This document shows positions 56,601-64,000 of a stretch of DNA of 64,000 nt, one piece after another. Numbering within the stretch: the first letter of the stretch is position 1; each line of letters starts with the position of its first letter. A program made the position numbers and the translations under genes. Source of the DNA: Gnetum montanum (lineage: Eukaryota > Streptophyta > Gnetopsida > Gnetales > Gnetaceae); contig MNCI01014516.1 of assembly GCA_015680685.1 (NCBI GenBank), positions 207,952-271,951 on the forward strand, read 5' to 3'. Under the pieces are notes generated by a model. The model saw only the letters and a program-made list of their open reading frames with translations, was not told the DNA's origin and did not search any database.

Positions 56601-56831
56601 GTGATGGGTGGAAGCAGCAAAACTGGGCTTCTACAACATGCGTATCTTAAAGAATTCGAAAATGAAGAACCAGAAGAGCCCACAATACAGTTGTCGGTAT
56701 ACTTTATTAAGAGAATCAAGGAGCTGCCAAAGGATGTGCTCTCTTCTTCTTGTCAGTATAGGATAGCGTCTGCAACTTCTTGTCACGGACCTTTGTTTCT
56801 TCAGGCATATGGTCTTATCATTTACCTATAA
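56601..56831 (+). pseudogene. Unidentified open segment, possible gene fragment
   Basis: 76 open codons: MMGGSSKTGLLQHAYLKEFE, then NEEPEEPTIQLSVYFIKRIK and ELPKDVLSSSCQ. The composition is protein-like and base content is higher in GC than its surroundings. No motif recognised and no partner exon secured. Confidence 0.3.
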
Positions 56832-56833
56832 AT

Positions 56834-56941
56834 ACATCCTTACAGAACATAGAAACTAAACCCGATTTTTCAAAAAGCCTAAAAAACACATCCTTACAGA
56901 ACATAGAAACTAAACCCGATTTTTCAAAAAGCCTAAAAAAC
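56834..56941. repeat. Exact 54-bp tandem duplication
   Basis: 56834-56887 and 56888-56941 are identical. The period is 18 codons, so the frame across it is kept. Confidence 0.97.
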
Positions 56942-57109
56942 GCACCGAGGGGAGAACAACGAACCAAATCATCTTAGAGACCGTCCACATAGACCACAGA
57001 AACTTCCTTTAAGAACTTGCTTCTTGAGCTCCAACCCCGTCTTGAGATCTGCCAAATTTGTAGAAATCTAAAGCAAGCTCACATCTTGTAAGTATCCACT
57101 GCAAAACAT

Positions 57110-57301
57110 TTGGAATCATTTTCATTTTTAATGACCAAGGATTGCCTAGCACATTTGTATTACTTTGATGATGCAGCAATTATGCTTTACTTCTATGATT
57201 CACGAGGAGGAAGGATGGCCGCAGGACATTTCTATTACGCTGCTGATGCAACAATTTTGAGGTTGGAGCTTATATGGAGAAGAAACGACCATCTTGCGTA
57301 G
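57110..57301 (+). other. Short open frame with internal DAAI repeat, unidentified
   Basis: Reads LAHLYYFDDAAIMLYFYDSR then GHFYYAADATILRLELIW: two similar 12-15 residue blocks, H-x-YYxxDA(A/T)I. It runs into the 208-bp duplication that follows. Weak as a gene. Confidence 0.2.
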
Positions 57302-57650
57302 CAAGCTGGCGATCTTTGGCATAGTTTGAAAAATCCAATGGTATCGGTAATCTTTCCTTTTTATAAATCAGATCGGATTCATAAATTGGATCCCAAAAAT
57401 TGAAACAAATGAATGTAAAAATCGGATTAAAATCTTTAATATTTACACTGCTAATGCAACAATTTTGAGGTTGGAGCTTGTGTGGAGAAGAAACGAACGT
57501 CTTGGGTAGCAAACTGGCAATCTTTGCCATAATTTGAAAAATCCAATGGTATCCTTAATCTTTTTTATAAATCAGATCGATTTATAAATTGGATCCCAAA
57601 AATTGAAATAAATGAGTGTAAAAATCAGATTAAAATCTTTAATATTTACA
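57235..57650. repeat. 208-bp tandem duplication
   Basis: 57235-57442 and 57443-57650 match except for about 15 substitutions and a few small gaps. It is older than the 78- and 54-bp duplications nearby. Confidence 0.92.
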
Positions 57651-58380
57651 AAAGAGAGCACTTATATGCACTCTTGTTAGTAACGTCATTTTCCATTTTT
57701 TTTCATCTAAGGGCTCAGTTAAAGTGGAAAATCAAATATAAAAATTTTGATTTTTAGCTGGCATTAGAATTAGCAATATACAATATATTAAACTTAAAAA
57801 ATTAATAAAAATATAGTACTATTGATAACATCAAATATTTGATCCGATTTTGAATTGGCTTCAATGTTGCTTTGCAATTTATTGCAGATCTTGAGATTAA
57901 TGGCAGATTTCTCAATCTACGATATTTGCTAGAGGTTTCTTTTGGTTTTAGAGCTGCAAACATTGCATGCCTTTTTTGTGACCTTGGTGCATTGATTATT
58001 TTTGTCATTTGTGTGTGCAGTTTGACCATTTTTAATTAATTAATTATTAAGTAATCTTTAACTAACCATTGCATCTCTGTCCGAAGTATCAAGGGTGTTT
58101 TCTTGTAATTATAGATAACGCTTATATCTAAGATTCATGTATACAAAACAACGTACACCATATACCAGATATAGTCCCTTCAACCCATATCTCTTCAACC
58201 CATATCTCGGAGACTTAGGCTAAGTTTTTCGACCCATATCTCAGAGACTCAGACTATGCTTACGCACATGAGAAGACCAATAATATTGAAGGGTTCGTTC
58301 CACTGCAAAGTCCAATACAATCATATCAATCCTATCAACCTGTATCAACTTAAGACTCTTTTATTTATGTAAACCTAGTA
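57651..58380. other. Spacer with a short 'ttcaacccatatctc' repeat
   Basis: 58177-58250 has three copies of a 15-base unit (ttcaacccatatctc), two of them followed by 'ggagactta'/'agagactca'. A minus-strand frame at 57802-58029 is basic but unrecognised. Nothing else. Confidence 0.45.
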
Positions 58381-58960
58381 ATGAGTAATGACACCCATCA
58401 TAATACTCAAACGAAGGAAGATGAGAGGCATGTGAGTATCAAGATACATGAACAATGGACACCCACTATTGGCAGAATTCCTGCGGACCGCCCTGTGATC
58501 TTGGAGGAGGACTTTTACAGTCGTACTACTCTGCGGGAGATGCACCATTCACAACGCTGCTGGAAATGGAAATGGAAACACTAGCAACGTCCGATCACTG
58601 TCAGTGTCAACTACACCATCATCGTCGTTACCGAAACATGAGCAAAGTGAGAGCAACACCCTGAGTTAACTGCGCCCCAGCGACGCCGCCGTGGCAGAGT
58701 CCTGCAACAATGTTATGGTGCAGTCATAACGTTGTTTGGATGGTGTCATAGCAGCCGCGGCAGTGGCAAAGATATGTGCAGGCGCTGCTTTGGATGGCAG
58801 TGGCAACCACCCACACCTTCCACGCTGGCCCAGCTTCTCTGGTCAATATTGCGGAGCAGCAGTGAAACCGTTGGTATTATTCCACGATTGCTCTCAAAAG
58901 AACAAATTCAGGTCTCAAGAAAACCTTGTCAGGTGATAAAAAGCAAAGAATAAACTATTA
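58381..58960 (+). pseudogene. GC-rich gene remnant, unidentified
   Basis: Several overlapping short frames in a stretch that is clearly GC-richer than the rest of the window. One frame (58455 on) reads MDTHYWQNSCGPPCDLGGGL. Another, from about 58553, reads NAAGNGNGNTSNVRSLSVST then TPSSSLPKHEQSESNTLS before a stop, a low-complexity Ser/Asn tail typical of plant transcription factors. From 58736 a third reads MDGVIAAAAVAKICAGAAL. Frame switching between these suggests an old exon with indels. I cannot name it. Confidence 0.3.
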
Positions 58961-59100
58961 GAGCCTGTTTGTTTGGATGAATTCATGGGAAGATTCGTCA
59001 ATCTGGGCAAGTGACACTTCTAATCATGGTTTCAGCCAAAAGCAAATAATTTCAAGAAGCACTATACGGCAATTAAACACAACCTAGTGAATCATTACCA
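58961..59100. other. Spacer
   Basis: No feature seen. Confidence 0.4.
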
Positions 59101-59790
59101 TCAAAAGGTGACCTGGCGAATCATTACAATCGAAAGGCCAAAGAAAAATCTGTTACTACTGAAACATGGCCAGCATAGACCGGTAGAAATCGACAGCAAC
59201 ATAGTAAAATCATTTTTGCAGAATAACTTCCATGGCGAAGATGAGCAAGCCCTGAGCCCACCCCAGCACGCACACAAGAAAGACACTAAAATGTGAGTAG
59301 CACCGTGCTAGGGCTGCACTCAGTGCCTGCACAAGAATAACCTCCACGGAGACCGATGACACCGGTGATGACTGCGGCTGCAGTAGCCACGCTATCAACA
59401 CCAACGAGTTGTAACGCCATGGCTCCACGTCCACCTCCTCCTCCTCCTCTGCTGCTGGCTACAATGAATTTGATATTCGTCTGCGGCCACAATGGCACTG
59501 AGCACTATGTGGGCCACATGATCAGAACACCAGGTGGCCATAGCCACGCCTTGAACTCCCAGTCCCATCCACAAGGCCAACACCAACACAACGTGGAAAG
59601 CCAACGATGCATGTGCTAGTGTCTGCGTGAAAGTCATCTACGTCAGACTTCTTATGTTCATGATGAAAAGCTACGGCAGCGCATGCAGCGACATCATTTT
59701 GCTTCTGTTGTTGTTGGCCTGCACAATTGGTGGTGGACATTGTTATGGGCAGGTGAGGCGAGAGCAGAGATGCAAGGAACATGAGCATGA
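59101..59790 (-). pseudogene. Membrane-protein gene remnant, possibly Ctr/COPT copper transporter
   Basis: Minus-strand frames, read from high to low coordinates, give a His/Asp-rich start (FHHEHKKSDVDDFHADT, 59522-59788), a hydrophobic stretch (FHVVLVLALWMGLGVQGVAM, 59395-59637) and, in a third frame (59210-59434), ARCYSHFSVFLVCVLGWAQG then LLIFAM. The last block resembles the third membrane helix of plant COPT transporters (MSFNxGVFLVxVLGHAxGFLIFG) in length and small-residue spacing. The Met-rich motifs and MxxxM copper path were not seen. A Gly/Arg run (CTCCTC repeat, about 59432-59450) interrupts it. Read as a frameshifted pseudogene; family call tentative. Confidence 0.3.
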
Positions 59791-61984
59791 GTAGAGATGA
59801 TTATGACTGCAACATCTACTCTCAGTGTGACCACATAATCACACTAATTGTGGAGAAGGTACATCAGAAATTCTCTGGAACTAGGTCTAAATCATACAAG
59901 GTATGGTTGTCAAGGTTCAGATCAAGATTGAAGCTAATTTATGTAGCCATCCTCATGCAAAATAAAATTTCCACTAACTCAACGATGATCATCACGATAG
60001 GTTTCAACAATGCCTTGCACATAGCCATATAACCACATAACCATAAGAATTGATAGAAAACATTTCAACTATTACTTAACAAAATTCAAACCAAACCAAA
60101 ATAGCCTCTAGGATGGTATTATTTCAATTGAATACAAAACATAAAAACCAAACAAGTCTATCAATGCATCTACCTTCACAATGCAAGTCAAAACTTATAG
60201 CCTTTTGCACTTTAATTCACATAGTAAAAAGAACTAAATTTGACATTTTAATAGCCATGAAACATAGAAAAATTAAATTGGATAGTTTGAAAACCTTTTG
60301 AGATCAAAATGAATCAATGTGTCCTTGTGGGGAACTAGTTTGACATTTTCACAAATAGTTGGCATGTAATGCCTCAAAGCAAGCATTTTCACAAATAGTT
60401 AGCATGAAACCAAGTGCTCAATAAAAACATGAAGCAAAAATTTGAGCTATGTGGATTAAAGAGTAGAGAATGCATACAAGGAGTGGCCAATAAAATTCCA
60501 CCATATAAAACATTTAGGATACAAGAAAATTGGAAGCAAAAAACACAAGTTTTCTTGGCTCTTAAAGCCCATACATTGCCATTCTTTCCTTTGCAAAACC
60601 CCAAGACCCCTCATATGGTGCCCTAGCAAGCCCAAGAACTATCATACACTAGCCATGAAATTTGGAAAAAAAATTAAAAATGGTCAAAACTTGAGCCAAA
60701 GTGCCCACGCTATCAAGTCTAGCCATAAAAACTATAAAACTCTACAATTAAAGTTCACATGAATCAACATAGTTTTTGAGACATAGTTTGTAGTGAAACA
60801 ATTGGAGTAAAAACCTTTTAGAAAATTTTAAAAATTTCCAAACTTCATCTAGGAAAATCTTACACTACATCTCGCTTCCCCAAGAACCTTAAATGTCAAT
60901 CACATATGCCCAAAAAATTACAAACATTGCTAGTTTTTCCATAGAAAAACTACAAAAATTTGAGAAAATAGGCTGAAACACTAAAAATGAGGTTTGGAAA
61001 AAATCCATAAAAAAATCATAAAATATCTAAAAAATGTGGTTCCACCTCCAAATCAACCAAAAAACATCAAACAATAGATTTTTTTCATTAGAAGTTGAAA
61101 ATTTCATCATACATGATCTTGAAAAAGTACCCAAGTTTAGCCTAGACTGACAAATATAAGGTAAAAATGTTGAGTACATGTGTGGGAAAAAATTCAAAAT
61201 TTCCCTAATAGATGATCAAAATTTAAAAAGTTTCTTCTAACACAATTGATAGGCCTAGACCTTGTATTCAAAAAAAAACTCTAAACAAAAAAATTTAACC
61301 TAACCAAGCCTAGGAGTGGAAAAATGTTTTTACAAAATCATCAAAAATCAGAAAAATGGTAAGAAATTGGTGTTTGGTAGTCCTTGACAAAGATCCTTTG
61401 CCTACAAAAAGATCTGGAAGCCTCAAAACAATTTATACAACTTCCTCCACCTCATCCAAGATTGGGTTTCGTTAGTCAATCTAGTCTTCTTCACCATGGT
61501 GGCCAAGATTCATGAGTTCTATTGCTAAAAAACATGTTTAAATTTTCCTCCTTAGCAACAACTCTATGAACAAGGATCGATAGATGCCAAGAATATTAGG
61601 AAAATGTTGGAAATTTGATTTTCAATCACCAATTGAAATCTTGTCTACCACACTCAAGAGATTGAGAAGGAAACTAGCTCCAAACACTAATTTATAGTCA
61701 AAAATCCTCTTAAAAAGCCCTACAGGTTGACAATCAAAAATTGTTTGAAAGCCAAGAAAATTATTCACATGTTAAGGAAGAGAAATATCAAAGGAAATAG
61801 GCCTTACAAGATGAGATTTAATTGAGATTTCAAGCTTCATAGCCTCACATGTTGAGTGTTAAGTTAGGGTTGATCATAAGTGGACCCCACAAACCACTAG
61901 CCAATAAATCTTAAGTTGTACCTAATGTATGAAAATAATTGATGAAAAAATCAAGTCTTGAACATTTCTAAGACTAGCCTCTAA

Positions 61985-63200
61985 CCCCACAAATTGATAA
62001 TCTAAGTCACACATACTATGGTAGTGTGTTCTCCAATGTGTAGAGCTTGGTTTTTTTACCACACATTGACAATAGGAGATCCACATGCTATGCGAGTATG
62101 TGGGGTAACATGTGCAAGAAAAATATAAACTTTACCTTGTCAAACCTAAACATTAACTACCCAAAGGATCCCACCAAATCTCACAAAACTTGACAAAATA
62201 TCTAGGCACCAAAAATTCATCTAAGGAAGCCTATACATTGAGGGTTTAGAGATCACACATTGGAGACCTTAGTTCCACACATGGGGTCAACATGTGTGAT
62301 GCTAATGACTTCTAAACTTAATCAACAAACATCATCCTCTTCCTAGGATGGTAAAAAAAAGTATAGATCTTACATGTTAACTTGGACATTGCCATGAAAT
62401 CCTAGAAACATAAAAAACCTAGTCAAAAATCCTCATAAAATACCAAGCTTAACCCCATACATTGGAAATCAAGCCCCACATACTAGGGCAACGTGTGGGC
62501 CAACATGTGAAGCTTACAACAATATTTAAGATGTCCAAAATTTCTCACAAGTTTCCTGCTGAACCCCGCAAGACCTAATATGGAAAACTAAGCAAGATTT
62601 TGATCATTATAAGTGGCAAAAACTAAGTTTTGATTTCATACATTACAAACCCTAGTCCCACACACTAGGCTAGTGTGTGAAATAGTGTGTAGATATCTAC
62701 AATCATCAAACTTGATCAATACAACTCACACTTTGCCCCGAATGATCCAACAAACTACAAAATCATAAATGTTGATATAAGATCCTAGAAAGGCTAAAAA
62801 ATTAGTCAAAACTCCCATAAATTGACATACAAGATCCACACATTAGAACCCTAAGCCCCACATGTTGTAGTAGCATGTCGACCAATGTGTGGCATCCATG
62901 GTAATAATTGACAAGTTAAAAATTGCTCAAATGTTGTTAAGATGGAACCCACATGTTAAAGACTTTGTCTAGAGTGATTACAAGCTACCGTGGTGGATAC
63001 CAAAAGCCTAAAATCTAGTCCAAACTACTTACACACTAGAGTTTAGCCCTAGAGTGGCCACATGTTTGGGATTCTATTCCCACATCTTTGTCCAGCATAT
63101 GGACCAACATGTTAAGCACAAACAAGCTTCAAATTTGATTAATATAGCTTAAACACTACCTCCATAGGTCCTTCACATTGTGGATATGACACACAATGTT
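61985..63200 (+). repeat. Degenerate CACATTG-centred tandem series in A-right
   Basis: Phrases such as 'cacacattgacaatagg', 'ccacatgctatgcgagtatg', 'acacactaggctagtgtgtg' and 'atgtgtggcatcc' recur about every 100-200 bp. Many contain a short inverted pair (TAGTGTGT...). The counterpart is 7020-8900. Confidence 0.6.
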
Positions 63201-63639
63201 CACACATTGAGGTAATGGTTCCCCCACTTTTAATATATCAATTTTTAGCTTTTTGTTATTATTTTGATCATGAAAAATCAATTTTCTAGCAGTTTATAGT
63301 AGTTTTCACAAGAGTTTTTCTTATTTTTCAACTATTTGCAAGATGTTTTCTTATTTTAACTATTTTATGAGCTTTTTTATTTATTTTTGTAGGTTACAAT
63401 TTGTTTTCTCTGGATTTTTACTTATTTTTATAGTTTATAGCTTTTTTGCATCACATTTTTACTTGTTTTAAGAATTTATGGACCTTTTTATTAGATTTTT
63501 GCTTATCTTAGCCATGTATGACTTGTTTTTTTTTTCTAAATTTTAACTTATTTTAATAATTCTTAGCCTGTTCTTGGTAGGTTTTGCCTTACTTGGATCG
63601 TAAGATCACCTAGAAAGAAAATATCATTATCTTTGACCA

Positions 63640-64000
63640 TGTTCAATCTTATTTGACCTTGCCTAACCTTATTCAACATCATTTGACATCATTTGGTGTC
63701 ATTTTGCATCATTTTTTCATCATGTAACCTTTTTTAGCCCTTTTGAGCTTTTCCAATATCATTTGATGTTATTTCAATATCATTTAATATTATTTGGCAT
63801 CATTTGATGTCATCTCATATTATTTTGACATCACTTGGTGTTATTGGACACCTTTTGAAATCATTTTACATTGTTTTGACTTCATTCAATGTCATTCAGT
63901 GTCATGTGAGGTCATTTCAACATCATTTGATATCATTTGCATTATTTGGTATCAGGTTGCACCATTTTGACATCATTTGATCTTGTTTAGCCTCATTTTT
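63640..64000 (+). repeat. Degenerate CATCATTTGA array at the end of A-right
   Basis: Reverse complement type of 6120-6665. Units 'tgacatcatttgatgtcatt' recur roughly 20 times with variation and continue past the window edge. Confidence 0.75.

Larger units (their letters stand above)
59826..64000 (+). mobile_element. Element A-right: LTR/leader DNA running off the window
   Basis: Reverse-orientation copy of the A-left non-coding DNA, without an insertion: 59826-61480 equals part 'b', 61500-63240 equals part 'a', 63245-63640 the T-rich stretch, and 63640-64000 the CATCATTTGA array. The short frame at 59990-60030 (TNSTMIITIGFNNALHIAI) has its counterpart on the minus strand at 18930-19020 (TSSTMIKMEFSKAPYIAK), which shows how well the copies align. 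If it is like A-left, pol should start just beyond base 64000. Confidence 0.7.

Noticed and set aside
1-64000. CRISPR arrays, bacterial operons, rRNA or complete tRNA genes
   Set aside because: All tandem arrays found lack the spacer-repeat pattern and lie in plant LTR elements. No rRNA-like or fully folding tRNA sequence was seen.

Overview
The window reads as intergenic DNA from a very large, AT-rich, repeat-choked plant genome, most likely a conifer or another gymnosperm. The reasons are several families of old LTR retrotransposons nested in one another with 5-bp target duplications, coding frames full of nonsense codons, and only scraps of host genes. I see no intact host gene, no rRNA or tRNA gene and no CRISPR. 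The species cannot be named from the sequence.

Layout. 1-701: tandem duplication carrying the tail of a PIF1/Helitron-type helicase. 712-1146: long foldback (MITE-like) palindrome. About 2.8-19.1 kb: element A-left on the minus strand, a decayed Ty3/gypsy pol (integrase, RNase H, RT read from high to low coordinates) with long repeat-rich LTR/leader DNA at 6.1-19.1 kb. Element B (9044-17169, plus strand, target duplication AAACT) is inserted in that leader. 19.5-20.6 kb: exon-like coding remnant, cut by copia-like element G (20623-about 25330); a possible continuation lies at 25.35-25.72 kb. 26.0-31.9 kb: element C, with a 5' LTR, gag and protease but no 3' LTR. 31.9-44.8 kb: a second A copy (A-mid), into which element D (32748-44055, target duplication ACACT) inserted. 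D carries a cytochrome P450 fragment where its gag core should be. 48.1-49.3 kb: LTR F and a piece of its leader, interrupted by element E (49321-53005, target duplication CCATT). 55.2-59.8 kb: a gene-remnant island with a guanosine deaminase fragment, several fresh tandem duplications and a GC-richer stretch. 59.8-64.0 kb: a third A copy (A-right), running off the end in the opposite orientation to A-left.

How the parts relate. B, C and D belong to one superfamily that encodes gag and an aspartic protease but, as far as I can read, no reverse transcriptase, RNase H or integrase. A-left encodes pol with no recognisable gag. E and G also lack visible pol. Most of the mobile DNA here therefore looks non-autonomous, of the TR-GAG kind, and would have depended on enzymes supplied in trans. 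B, C and D share a lineage signature: a CX2HX4HX4C knuckle, a repeated PF-x-I-x-V-P-P motif, a conserved linker, then a protease with a D-D-G style active site. This is the most promising 'undescribed' material in the window.

All homology calls come from reading translations by eye. No database search was run, and element boundaries are exact only where a target duplication is quoted.
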